From a virus, in IMG/VR virus record IMGVR_UViG_3300025138_000090, positions 1 through 42,233 of that record: a stretch of 42,233 nucleotides of DNA; one strand, 5' to 3'. Numbering within the stretch: position 1 is the stretch's first letter; every line of letters begins with the position of its first letter. A program made the position numbers and the translations under genes. Under the pieces are notes generated by a model. The model did no database searches. It worked only from the letters and a program-made list of their open reading frames with translations, and was not told where the DNA came from. Of the stretch, positions 26,873-34,362 are shown in pieces.

Positions 26873-27326
26873 AATTTAGAGAGATTGCAGGGCCCTGTCC
26901 TATAAGATTGTATGATAAAATAACATCCCAAGGTTCAAATTTAGTAAATTGGATTTCCCTATCACTTAACATCATACCATTCATTTCTAAATCTCTTGCT
27001 ACTTTTAGTATAACATCCAACGTTGGACCTGTTATTATGAGTTTATCTGTAGATATCTGAACTGTAACTGGGTTTCTTATAGAATCACGATTATCAAAAT
27101 CAGGTTCTAATTCATCATCATCTTCCGTATCACCCATTGATTTTAAAGCATCATTCATTATGTTTAACATATCGTTTTCTGTGCCAAATTCCATTTCACC
27201 TAAATGTTCACCAATACATAAATCATATATGTACATAAGTTTATCATTATCTTCTAATGTTGAGAAAAACTCAAACTCAGATTCATCCCAGTATGTTTCA
27301 AAATCCATTGTATAATCTCCACTCAT
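26871..27326 (-). CDS. Acidic hypothetical protein (151 aa)
   Basis: A very acidic protein (Asp/Glu-rich, with TEDDDELEPDFDNRD near the middle) and no recognised domain. The C-terminal half (VTVQISTDKLIITGPTLDVI) looks like a beta-alpha unit, perhaps a small ferredoxin-like fold. A shorter start at the second Met is possible. It overlaps the upstream 61-aa gene by 4 bp (ATGA). Confidence 0.55.
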   Translation of the reverse strand: MSGDYTMDFETYWDESEFEFFSTLEDNDKLMYIYDLCIGEHLGEMEFGTENDMLNIMNDALKSMGDTEDDDELEPDFDNRDSIRNPVTVQISTDKLIITGPTLDVILKVARDLEMNGMMLSDREIQFTKFEPWDVILSYNLIGQGPAISLN

Positions 27327-27508
27327 TTTTTGAAATCGTTAATAATATCTTTAGTTAACCACGCTGGTTCACTTGTGAAGTGTTTAAAATAAGGTTCACT
27401 AATTAGATATAGTTTAAGTTCCATAAATTTGTTATCATCATCTTTATCGGTTGATAAGATATCGATTACTTTTTGTCTGTATGGTTCTTCTATATAGTGT
27501 ATGCTCAT
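27323..27508 (-). CDS. Hypothetical protein (61 aa)
   Basis: Small helical protein (EPYRQKVIDILSTDKDDDNK) with an aromatic C-terminal part. It overlaps the next gene by ATGA and follows the 136-aa gene after 22 bp. No family recognised; real because of coupling and close packing. Confidence 0.5.
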   Translation of the reverse strand: MSIHYIEEPYRQKVIDILSTDKDDDNKFMELKLYLISEPYFKHFTSEPAWLTKDIINDFKK

Positions 27509-27530
27509 TTGTTATAAATATTGGGTGATA

Positions 27531-27941
27531 TTATTTTCCTTTGTAGATTTGGTTTAAAACTATTAAAGTTTCTTTAGTTAGGGCCCATTTATTTTTTTCT
27601 ACGGTGTTTAGAATTAACTCTAAGAACTTTTGAATATGTAGTTCAAGCTCTCTACCACTTTCAAAAATAGTATCAATACGTTCTACTAAATTAGTAATAT
27701 ACCCTTCACCAATTATCACATCGGATTCTAAGTATCGTTCAGTCATATATCGTTCTGAGAACCATTGGTGTGGTTTGGCATCCATCGTAACTGCTTTTTT
27801 GTAAACAGTATCCAAGTATTCAGATAGGGTTAATACATCGGGTATGGTCTTAGAAAAATGTTTATAATTAACCCACTCTCTAGCGGATTCCATATCCCCA
27901 TCACCTAATCCTAATTCTTTAAATAAATCTTCTGCCTTCAT
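27531..27941 (-). CDS. Hypothetical helical protein (136 aa)
   Basis: A 136-aa, largely helical, slightly acidic protein (MKAEDLFKELGLGDGDMESA at the start; a C-terminal helix with KWALTKETLIVLNQIYKGK). No motif is recognised. It sits in a run of small same-strand genes of the middle region, with short spacers. Confidence 0.55.
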   Translation of the reverse strand: MKAEDLFKELGLGDGDMESAREWVNYKHFSKTIPDVLTLSEYLDTVYKKAVTMDAKPHQWFSERYMTERYLESDVIIGEGYITNLVERIDTIFESGRELELHIQKFLELILNTVEKNKWALTKETLIVLNQIYKGK

Positions 27942-27954
27942 TCATATTGGTTTG

Positions 27955-28251
27955 TTATGAAAACAATCCCAACTGAATTTTTCTATGATGGGTAGATTTC
28001 GCATCTTCTAATGTTGTAATTATTTTATTACATTCGGACCACGTTAACTCAACACGCTTTCCACCTACTACTAAATCACCAATCGGATTACTTCTTTCTT
28101 TATAGTTACTTAAAGTAATTTTATCACTTAATTCAAAATCTATTGAGTTGTAATTCTTACCCATAGATTCAAACTTTTTTCTATCTTTGTGGTGAGTTGC
28201 TCCACCTTGATTTACAGTTCCTCTTGGTTTTCCGTTATATCGTTTCATCAT
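27955..28251 (-). CDS. Basic hypothetical protein (98 aa)
   Basis: A Lys/Arg/His-rich N-terminus (MKRYNGKPRGTVNQGGATHH) suggests nucleic-acid or polyanion contact. The C-terminal half is polar and helical, ending KSTHHRKIQLGLFS. No known domain. The start may be the first or second Met. It follows a 60-bp A+T-rich gap in which only a weak -7-like sequence (TACTTATTAG) is seen. Confidence 0.5.
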   Translation of the reverse strand: MMKRYNGKPRGTVNQGGATHHKDRKKFESMGKNYNSIDFELSDKITLSNYKERSNPIGDLVVGGKRVELTWSECNKIITTLEDAKSTHHRKIQLGLFS

Positions 28252-28311
28252 TTTAAATTTAATTGTTTAACTTATACTAATAAGTATTAAATAAACTTTA
28301 ATGAAACTATA

Positions 28312-28605
28312 TTATTTTTTATTTCTTTTGGAGATTCTAGCGAACTTAGCTTCAAATGATTTTAAGTCCATTCTCTTAGGGTGAGTTCTTTCAATGTTCT
28401 GATTAATTTTCATTGTATCCGCAAACCAAAACCACGCTCCCGCTACAGTTTTTTGATTCGGAATCATATACTCGTTGGTGAGGAAATTACCCTCACCATC
28501 GTGTACATAATACAGTCCACTGGAATCTCTGATAGTTTTAGCTTTTGGATACTTAGCAATTACTTTCTTTTGTAATCTTTTAAATTTAGCTTTATCAATT
28601 TCCAT
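28312..28605 (-). CDS. Basic hypothetical protein (97 aa)
   Basis: A 97-aa basic protein with a helical N-terminus (KAKFKRLQKKVIAKYPKAKT), a short beta section (SGLYYVHDGEGNFL) and a basic end. It resembles small conserved proteins of marine T4-like phages in general shape, but I cannot name a family. The stop lies 60 bp before the next gene. Confidence 0.5.
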   Translation of the reverse strand: MEIDKAKFKRLQKKVIAKYPKAKTIRDSSGLYYVHDGEGNFLTNEYMIPNQKTVAGAWFWFADTMKINQNIERTHPKRMDLKSFEAKFARISKRNKK

Positions 28606-28608
28606 TTC

Positions 28609-28881
28609 TTAATTATTATTTATTATATCAATAGTATCGTTTATAAGTTTGTTGGTCTGTGTCTGTTGGTTCACAAATGATTTTGTTAACCTACTATCTA
28701 TGTAAGTTGTTACAGTTCCTTCATCTACATAAACATTTTCATGTTCTTTACCATCTTCTGTATGGATGAGATATCTATAACCCTTTACAGTTTTAGCCTT
28801 TTCAGTTACACTTCCAACTCTATTTACTCCAAATACATTAACCACTACAGTACTTCCTATAAGATATGTTTCTACTGCCAT
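28609..28881 (-). CDS. Hypothetical protein, SH3-like barrel suspected (90 aa)
   Basis: A beta-rich N-terminal 60 residues (TYLIGSTVVVNVFGVNRVGS, then YRYLIHTEDGKEHENVYV) reminiscent of SH3/KOW-like barrels, with a polar helical tail. The resemblance is only in pattern. The ATG at 28881 overlaps the stop of the DUF4494-like gene by one base, so the two are coupled. Confidence 0.45.
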   Translation of the reverse strand: MAVETYLIGSTVVVNVFGVNRVGSVTEKAKTVKGYRYLIHTEDGKEHENVYVDEGTVTTYIDSRLTKSFVNQQTQTNKLINDTIDIINNN

Positions 28882-29078
28882 TATATTACTTTTATAATTC
28901 TAGTTTCTAATACAGATGTAACTTCAAACTCAACAGAATCATTCTTAAATTCTTCGTGAACTTTAGTTTCTGCATCTGTTACAGATACAGCGTGTACTAA
29001 ATACTCTTCTACGTTTTTCTTTTGTCTACCTTTATCATCTTGTGTGATAACTTTTACTTTTGCTTTGTAATACTTCAT
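28881..29078 (-). CDS. DUF4494-like protein (65 aa)
   Basis: Matches the pattern of the Bacteroidetes family DUF4494: YYKAKVKVITQDDKGRQKK, then EEYLVHAVSVTDAETKVHEE and the FEVTSVLETRIIKVI end. Family members are short (often 100-150 aa); this one is only the core. Function is unknown, but its restricted distribution supports a Bacteroidetes host for the phage. The downstream gene starts on its last base. Confidence 0.6.
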   Translation of the reverse strand: MKYYKAKVKVITQDDKGRQKKNVEEYLVHAVSVTDAETKVHEEFKNDSVEFEVTSVLETRIIKVI

Positions 29079-29091
29079 ATTTACTTTTTTA

Positions 29092-29499
29092 TTAATTATT
29101 AAATGTTAAATTATACTTGTCTAATAGTTCGGTTTCTGATATAAGAGAATACTCTCCATTACATTCACCACCTTCCATATCTTCCACAATTAAGTGAAAC
29201 ATCTGAACAACCTTATCTCCATCATGTTGTCTACCCGCTGGGATAACCATCAATTGAAGTGGAAGGAATTTGTTTTGGTATGATTTCCATACTCTCGGCC
29301 CAATCTCTTCTGGTCCTTTGTCAAATCGTTGTCGTAAGTGTTCGAAATAAGATTCATCCATTTCTTTCCACTCATCGTAGTTTTGATACTCTTGTGAGGC
29401 TTCATCTTGTGCCTTAGTTAGAGCTTCTTTTTCGTTATCTGATAACTCATTCCAAAAATCATCTGGAATCGGATTATCGTTTAGTAAATCTTTACTCAT
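29092..29499 (-). CDS. Acidic hypothetical protein (135 aa)
   Basis: A 135-aa acidic protein. The N-terminal half is helical and rich in Glu, Asp and Gln (DDFWNELSDNEKEALTKAQD); the C-terminal half is more beta-like (LPLQLMVIPAGRQHDGDKVV). No named family. It overlaps the upstream wHTH-like gene by 8 bp. Confidence 0.5.
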   Translation of the reverse strand: MSKDLLNDNPIPDDFWNELSDNEKEALTKAQDEASQEYQNYDEWKEMDESYFEHLRQRFDKGPEEIGPRVWKSYQNKFLPLQLMVIPAGRQHDGDKVVQMFHLIVEDMEGGECNGEYSLISETELLDKYNLTFNN

Positions 29500-29797
29500 T
29501 TTTATTTATATTTAATTTATAAGTTGGTTCATCGGAATCAGAATCTACAGATTCTACTAATCCCTTTTTAATTAAATCACCCATAGTTCTATCTATGTTT
29601 TCTCTAATAACATCTTTGGAAATCTTCTCAGCTAATTCAAATAACATTCCGAATGTAGTTGTATCTTCATCTAACTTAGATACAGCGTTGAGATAGCGGG
29701 GTCTGAACTTATGTTCATCAATCCACTCATTATCGAAGAATCCATCTTCGGTTAGTGTTTCTAATATTGCTTTAGCTCCTACTTGCTTTTTATTCAT
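29492..29797 (-). CDS. Hypothetical protein, winged-helix-like C-terminus (101 aa)
   Basis: I use the ATG at 29797. A longer reading from GTG 29854 would begin upstream of the -7 box and so outside the transcript. The C-terminal 45 residues (IRENIDRTMGDLIKKGLVES, then EPTYKLNI) look like a helix-turn-helix with a wing, so it may be a small DNA-binding regulator, but this is only by pattern. Its promoter lies 15 bp upstream, giving a very short leader. Confidence 0.5.
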   Translation of the reverse strand: MNKKQVGAKAILETLTEDGFFDNEWIDEHKFRPRYLNAVSKLDEDTTTFGMLFELAEKISKDVIRENIDRTMGDLIKKGLVESVDSDSDEPTYKLNINKNE

Positions 29798-29811
29798 AAT
29801 AATTCTTTTTA

Positions 29812-29843
29812 CTAATATACAAAATAATTTCTTAATTTCCAAA
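29812..29843 (-). promoter_or_regulatory. Promoter of the 101-aa gene
   Basis: TTTG (29840-29843), exactly 20 bp, TATATTAG (29812-29819). The ATG is at 29797, so the leader is about 8 nt. It starts just after the hairpin at 29848-29879 that follows the AAA+ gene. Confidence 0.75.
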
Positions 29844-29847
29844 TAAT

Positions 29848-29879
29848 CTCCCACCTATTTGTAATGAGGTCGGTGGGAG
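29848..29879 (-). terminator. Hairpin after the AAA+ gene, terminator-like
   Basis: Perfect 8-bp stem CTCCCACC/GGTGGGAG with a 16-nt loop, 27 bp after the AAA+ stop codon. On the minus strand it is followed by ATTATTTGG rather than a clean T run, so termination may be partial. Confidence 0.5.
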
Positions 29880-29906
29880 TTCTTTGGGAGTAATCAAGAG
29901 TAATTA

Positions 29907-31190
29907 TTAAAATGGGTTTGAGATGTCAACATTTTCAGTTGAACCACCTTCTACGTTAAATAAATCTTCTTCTTCAGTAGAACCAACAAACTTTTGAACG
30001 TATTGTTTAACGTAAGTTCTTTCTGATTGAGCTCCACCAGCTTCTTCAAACAATGGGTAGATAGTAATCTCAGCGGCTTCTGATAAGGTGAAACCATCAT
30101 ACAGTAGAGAACCAATCTCAACTGCCGTTCTAGTCGAAAGTGAATTCGATAGAGTTGGAGTTTCTTTCTTAACATCACCTCTAGTCATTGAAGTAATCTT
30201 AGCAACGTTAGTAAGAACAACTTCATCAACCGAAGGATACATCATCATAAGTAATGAAGTTTCTTCCTCAGAAGTTAGAGTATCCATTTCGATGATTGTA
30301 AATCTATCAACGATTGCTCTATCCAATTGTCTAGTCGATGTGTATTCGTTACCGATGTTAGCGGAAGCGATAAAGGAAACACCTTCAGCAACTTTCACTA
30401 CTGGTGAATCAGCCGCTTCATCTAATCTTAAATATCTTTGTCCAACATCTAATACACTCATTAGAATGTTGTGAGCTTCAGGATGTGCTCTAGTAATCTC
30501 ATCCAATACAATAACTGTATTTGGGGTTTGGATAGCTTTCACAAATGGTGAAGGAGAGAACACAGTACCTTTTTTAGTATCGAACTGAGTGTTACCGATT
30601 AGAGTAGCTCTCGGGTCTTGTGTAGAACCTAAGTTAAAAATCTCCATAGAGTAACCTTCAATGGAATTAGCGGCGGCTTTAGCGGCCATAGTTTTACCAC
30701 AACCAGCGGGACCAGTCATCATAATATTCTTACCTCTCAGAATGTTTCTGATTAGGTACTTCCACTTCAGTTCGTTCATAAACAACATCTGTGGTTTTAA
30801 ATCTTTGGATTCATTGTGGATGAACTTTAGGAAATCTTCTTCCATTGGTTTATCTGCAACTTCCATAGTTGGTTTTTGTTTCATTTGAAATTGTTCCAAC
30901 CCACCATTAGGTTTGTTGAAGTTAGTTACAGGTTCAGAACCATTGAACTTCTCACCTGGAACTCTGTTGAACTCAACAGAACCATCCGTAAGGTTTCCAC
31001 TAATTCTAGCTTTGATACAGAACTTAGTTGGATTGTTAGCGGCGGATATACACCTTTTATAAAGTGAAGAACCCACTTCATTTAATTGTGGAACGAAGAA
31101 CTCAGTTCCATTGGTATCGATAAGGATAATCTCCTTATTCTCATTTTTCTTTGATTGAAGGAAAACACTTCTTTGACTTTTATTACTCAT
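29907..31190 (-). CDS. MoxR/CobS-like AAA+ ATPase
   Basis: A 427-aa AAA+ protein. Walker A is GPAGCGKT (160-167), Walker B is IVLDEI with D230 and E231, sensor 1 is N278 in SANIGNE, and arginine-finger candidates are R291 and R296 in DRAIVDRF. About 125 unrecognised N-terminal residues precede the ATPase core. MoxR/CobS-type ATPases work with VWA-domain partners (CobT, CoxE and others) to remodel proteins or insert metals, and a VWA gene lies just upstream. It has its own TTAACA-class promoter. The target in infection is unknown. No Shine-Dalgarno site is seen. Confidence 0.85.
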   Translation of the reverse strand: MSNKSQRSVFLQSKKNENKEIILIDTNGTEFFVPQLNEVGSSLYKRCISAANNPTKFCIKARISGNLTDGSVEFNRVPGEKFNGSEPVTNFNKPNGGLEQFQMKQKPTMEVADKPMEEDFLKFIHNESKDLKPQMLFMNELKWKYLIRNILRGKNIMMTGPAGCGKTMAAKAAANSIEGYSMEIFNLGSTQDPRATLIGNTQFDTKKGTVFSPSPFVKAIQTPNTVIVLDEITRAHPEAHNILMSVLDVGQRYLRLDEAADSPVVKVAEGVSFIASANIGNEYTSTRQLDRAIVDRFTIIEMDTLTSEEETSLLMMMYPSVDEVVLTNVAKITSMTRGDVKKETPTLSNSLSTRTAVEIGSLLYDGFTLSEAAEITIYPLFEEAGGAQSERTYVKQYVQKFVGSTEEEDLFNVEGGSTENVDISNPF

Positions 31191-31232
31191 ATATTTACTA
31201 TTTAATTATTACTATTAACTCTTATTACTCTA

Positions 31233-31288
31233 CTAAAGTACGACTTATATTTTACAATTCCTAATTTTTAATGTTAACAAATTGTTAA
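31233..31288 (-). promoter_or_regulatory. AAA+ gene promoter, TTAACA-direct-repeat class
   Basis: TTAACA (31283-31288), 5 bp, TTAACA (31272-31277), 7 bp, TTAG (31261-31264), 20 bp, TACTTTAG (31233-31240). The 3' end of the 59-aa gene runs into the repeats. Its leader begins TAGTAGAGTAATAAGAGTTA, nearly identical to the leaders of the 59-aa and VWA genes. Confidence 0.85.
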
Positions 31289-31453
31289 ATCTTTTGATAG
31301 AGAAACTTTCTCTAATGTATTGTAGATGGTATTAAACCCACTAACTGCCTCATTCGGATTAACTTCTTTAGCTCCCACTAACTCACCATTAACCTTAACC
31401 GTTACCATTGAACCTGTCAACTCTAACTCATACTTACCAATCGATTTTTTCAT
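31274..31453 (-). CDS. Small hypothetical protein (59 aa) between VWA and AAA+ genes
   Basis: A 59-aa ORF read directly: it starts MKKSIGKYELELTGSMVTVK and ends LEKVSLSKDLTIC. The first 30 residues form a beta-hairpin-like pattern, followed by a helical segment. It has a dedicated promoter 55 bp upstream and the same leader sequence as its neighbours, which argues that it is a real, co-regulated gene and possibly a third part of the AAA+/VWA module. No family recognised. Confidence 0.65.
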   Translation of the reverse strand: MKKSIGKYELELTGSMVTVKVNGELVGAKEVNPNEAVSGFNTIYNTLEKVSLSKDLTIC

Positions 31454-31507
31454 ATTTTTTATTTTTTAATTTTTAATTCGGTTAAACTCTTAACCCTTAT
31501 TACCCTA

Positions 31508-31571
31508 CTAATGTACGACTTTTTTTTGAATAAACCAAACTTATTTTGATTATTTTCAAAAAGTTATTAAC
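31508..31571 (-). promoter_or_regulatory. Promoter of the 59-aa gene
   Basis: TTTG (31536-31539), 20 bp, TACATTAG (31508-31515). GTTAATAAC (31563-31571) lies 23 bp upstream of the -33 box, exactly as at the VWA promoter. There is no TTAACA pair. Confidence 0.75.
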
Positions 31572-31575
31572 AATT

Positions 31576-33723
31576 TTATTGAAACAATTTGTTTAATGTT
31601 TTAGTTAACGCCATTAGATTCGTACAATCTACTGATGTTGCTGATTTACCATACATTGATTTGAAGTTTTCAATACCACCTTCGTAACCTTCGTACACAA
31701 AGTACGAAAGAACCTTAACACCAGCTTGTTGGATTTTCTTAACTTGAGAGGCTGTATGAGCTACAGCTTCATGTCCACCATAATCAATATCTCTATTAGA
31801 GAAACCTGGCCAACCATCTGAGAAATTAATGAAGTAAGAATCAACACCTTTGTTAGTTTTAACAATCTCATCTAATACAGATTCAAAACATAAACCTTCA
31901 GGAGTAGTTCCACAGGGGTTAAGATATTTGAATGTTTGTTGAATCTTAGAGAACTTATCTTTTCTACTATCGTAAGCGATTAACATAAGTGGTTGACAAG
32001 TTCCGTCATGTTGAATACTTCTGTAAGATATAACCACATCTAAATTAGAAGTCATTGAAGCTGCTTTAGCGATAGCAACTGCGGAAGTTTGTGTTTGTTC
32101 CCATTTTCTACCACCCATCGATGAACTAGCATCTATTGAGATGTGAACTAAAGCGGGATTGTGTTTATTAGTTACTATCTGGTCAAACACATTTGTGTTA
32201 CCCATTCCTAATTCATGTAATAATCTACCTGAGATTTTACCATTTTTCATTCGAGGTGTAATCAAACTTCTTTCTTCATTTCTGAGTTTAAGTTTCTTAC
32301 CTAATACAGTACCCAATGTGATACCCTTCTTAACACATTCTTCGTTTCTTTCGGAACTCCAAGAGTAAGAAGATAACATTGAAATCATATCAGAATCAAC
32401 TAATTGTTTAGAGTAGTTTCTTACAATCATTACAGGAGTTTGTTTTGATTTTCTCCAATAATCAGATTGGTAATCTTTACCAACTAACTTTTCTTCGATA
32501 CCACTTTTAACTAATGTATCTAATTTCTTAGATTCACCTTTGGAAACCATCTTCTTTTTAATATCACCATTCTGAAATTTCTTTTGTTTCTCAATAGCGT
32601 TATCCAATTGTTTCTTTTGTCTATCACTCATCATACCATTACCACTCTTAACATCTGTAATCTGAGAATCCATACCACTACCACCAGCTCCATTCGGGTC
32701 ATAAGAACCACTACCACTTTTAACTTCTTCACCCTCTCCATCACCTTTAGAATCATCGGTATCATTAGAACCATCTTTAGGTTCACCACCATTACCTTCG
32801 GTGTTATCAGTACCATTAGTTTCAGAGTTATCTCCACCACCACCAGAACCACTACCTTCAGATTGTTCCTCATCAGAATCATCACCACTACCACCATTTT
32901 GTGGATTAGGTGATTCAATTGGTTTCTGATTAGCTGGAAGTGAGTTCTCAATCAGTTTGAAAATCTCAGATGCCAACTCCATACATTGGTTAGTATTGGT
33001 TAATCTTTTAATATTTTTTAAATCCATTAGATTCCACACCTTTCTTAACAATGGAAGTGCATCTAAATCTCTATTTGAATTGGTGATATTTATAATACGG
33101 AACATATAAGAATCCCAATCTAAATCTCTATACTCAGAAGATTGTAATCCCTTATCAACCACCTTAGAATGAAAGTACTTCTCATACATTGAGTGGTAGT
33201 AACCTTTGTAACCAGGAGAGGTAGAATAGATGTAGTAATCAATTCTTCTATCTTCGATAATGTTAAGTAAGTTCTTAACGATACCTCTGGTGTAGTTCTC
33301 AGCTTCGTACTCTTTCATAGAATGTTTCTCCATCATCTCTGTAATGAAGGGAACACCAACAACCTCTTCTATATTATTGTTAAGTGTATCTAACGAATTG
33401 AAATCAGTTAACTTAATGTGAGAACCTTCGTGAAGAGCCAACCCAACGGTTGAATCAAAATCTTTATCATCCATCTTAGCTGAAATCACAACTGATTTAC
33501 CATCAGTATAAGAATCACCACCCCTAACATCAAACTTAACTGGAATGTTATCATTAGTAACAATGTTAACAAAGTTACCAATTGATTTCTTATAAGAGGC
33601 TAATGCCATCAGATTAGAATGTTTGGATTCAATTGGATTTAACCCATCATCTACATCATCAAACAAATCATCCTTTAACCAAAAGGAACTATACTTTTTA
33701 CTATCTCTTTGAACTCTATTCAT
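31576..33723 (-). CDS. VWA-domain protein with HExxH zincin-like N-terminus (CobT-like)
   Basis: A 715-aa protein. The N-terminal part has a zincin motif, HEGSH (98-102), in LALHEGSHIKL. A long Ser/Gly/Asp/Glu low-complexity linker covers about 275-360. The C-terminal third is a von Willebrand A domain with a complete MIDAS: D531-x-S533-x-S535 (SIDASSSMGG), T606 (GTTPEG) and D636 (FSDGWP). This layout resembles putative metallopeptidase-plus-VWA proteins and CobT partners of MoxR/CobS ATPases. With the AAA+ neighbour it probably forms a remodelling complex. The target is unknown; metal-dependent protein binding is inferred from MIDAS, and proteolysis is only possible. Confidence 0.8.
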   Translation of the reverse strand: MNRVQRDSKKYSSFWLKDDLFDDVDDGLNPIESKHSNLMALASYKKSIGNFVNIVTNDNIPVKFDVRGGDSYTDGKSVVISAKMDDKDFDSTVGLALHEGSHIKLTDFNSLDTLNNNIEEVVGVPFITEMMEKHSMKEYEAENYTRGIVKNLLNIIEDRRIDYYIYSTSPGYKGYYHSMYEKYFHSKVVDKGLQSSEYRDLDWDSYMFRIINITNSNRDLDALPLLRKVWNLMDLKNIKRLTNTNQCMELASEIFKLIENSLPANQKPIESPNPQNGGSGDDSDEEQSEGSGSGGGGDNSETNGTDNTEGNGGEPKDGSNDTDDSKGDGEGEEVKSGSGSYDPNGAGGSGMDSQITDVKSGNGMMSDRQKKQLDNAIEKQKKFQNGDIKKKMVSKGESKKLDTLVKSGIEEKLVGKDYQSDYWRKSKQTPVMIVRNYSKQLVDSDMISMLSSYSWSSERNEECVKKGITLGTVLGKKLKLRNEERSLITPRMKNGKISGRLLHELGMGNTNVFDQIVTNKHNPALVHISIDASSSMGGRKWEQTQTSAVAIAKAASMTSNLDVVISYRSIQHDGTCQPLMLIAYDSRKDKFSKIQQTFKYLNPCGTTPEGLCFESVLDEIVKTNKGVDSYFINFSDGWPGFSNRDIDYGGHEAVAHTASQVKKIQQAGVKVLSYFVYEGYEGGIENFKSMYGKSATSVDCTNLMALTKTLNKLFQ

Positions 33724-33758
33724 ATATTTTTTATTTATTATTAACCCTTATTACCCTA

Positions 33759-33833
33759 CTAAAGTACGACTTTTTTTCCATTTAAACAAGCTTTTTAACG
33801 TTTATTTTCAAAAGTTATCAACAAGTTATTAAC
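33759..33833 (-). promoter_or_regulatory. Promoter of the VWA gene
   Basis: CTTG (33787-33790), 20 bp, TACTTTAG (33759-33766). Upstream, GTTGATAAC (33814-33822) and GTTAATAAC (33825-33833) form a direct repeat with 11-bp period; the nearer copy is 23 bp from the -33 box. The leader TAGTAGGGTAATAAGGGTTA is shared with the 59-aa gene. Confidence 0.8.
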
Positions 33834-33835
33834 AA

Positions 33836-34033
33836 TTATAGTAAACCTTTTACTAATTTCTTATAATCTAACGATATTAAACCACATATACATAACATTA
33901 AACCCATAATAGTGAAGGCTATTTCGTTTAAAACACCACTAAATGTGATATATTGTTGAATAGTTCCATTAATTGTAAGGAGTGCAACTCCTAATCCTAC
34001 TGCTGCCGTTAAAATTGACTGATAATTTTTCAT
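33836..34033 (-). CDS. Small two-TM membrane protein (65 aa)
   Basis: Two hydrophobic segments (about 8-24 and 38-54: IAFTIMGLMLCICGLISLDY) with a short polar end. The hydrophobicity is that of small inner-membrane proteins such as holin-like or exclusion factors, but no family is evident. It has its own TTAACA-class promoter and lies upstream of the VWA gene, with which it shares the intergenic control region. Confidence 0.55.
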   Translation of the reverse strand: MKNYQSILTAAVGLGVALLTINGTIQQYITFSGVLNEIAFTIMGLMLCICGLISLDYKKLVKGLL

Positions 34034-34061
34034 ATTATATCTCTTATTAATTATTACTATA

Positions 34062-34117
34062 CTAAAGTACGAAAAAATAATGATATATCCTAATTTCTAA
34101 TGTTAAGAAATTGTTAA
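34062..34117 (-). promoter_or_regulatory. Promoter of the 65-aa membrane gene, TTAACA class
   Basis: TTAACA (34112-34117), 5 bp, TTAACA (34101-34106), 7 bp, TTAG (34090-34093), 20 bp, TACTTTAG (34062-34069). Upstream AAAGA precedes the first repeat as at three other promoters. Confidence 0.85.
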
Positions 34118-34167
34118 ATCTTTGGGGGCGGTGATAGTGATTGTGTAAATAACTGACTATCAGTTGA

Positions 34168-34362
34168 TTAAGATTTTTTGTTGAGGTAGTTTTGTATTGT
34201 TCTAATTAGAAATATGGGCCAACCACATATCATAATTAGTCTTTCAAAGTTATTAAACTTTATTCGTTGATAATCTGGAACTTTAGGATTCCATCCATTT
34301 GAAACTGTAATTTCCATTACAAAGGCAAATACTACACCTAATATAAAATACCAACTTATCAT
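34168..34362 (-). CDS. Small membrane protein (64 aa)
   Basis: Hydrophobic N-terminal segment (WYFILGVVFAFVMEITVSNG) and a second near 46-58. Coupled to the thioesterase gene by an overlapping start and stop. A perfect AACTGA/TCAGTT hairpin lies just after the stop. No family recognised. Confidence 0.5.
   Translation of the reverse strand: MISWYFILGVVFAFVMEITVSNGWNPKVPDYQRIKFNNFERLIMICGWPIFLIRTIQNYLNKKS

Noticed and set aside
29492-29854. Longer version of the 101-aa gene starting with GTG at 29854
   Set aside because: It would begin upstream of the -7 box and overlap the hairpin, so it could not be on the mapped transcript; the ATG at 29797 is preferred.
32584-32951. Long ORFs on both strands inside the VWA gene linker
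   Set aside because: They are frame shadows of the Ser/Gly/Asp/Glu low-complexity linker and have biased, repetitive composition without start signals.
33811-33833. TTATCAACA/TTATTAACA as DnaA boxes
   Set aside because: They resemble TTATCCACA, but each copy stands at a set distance upstream of a promoter, so a promoter element explains them better.
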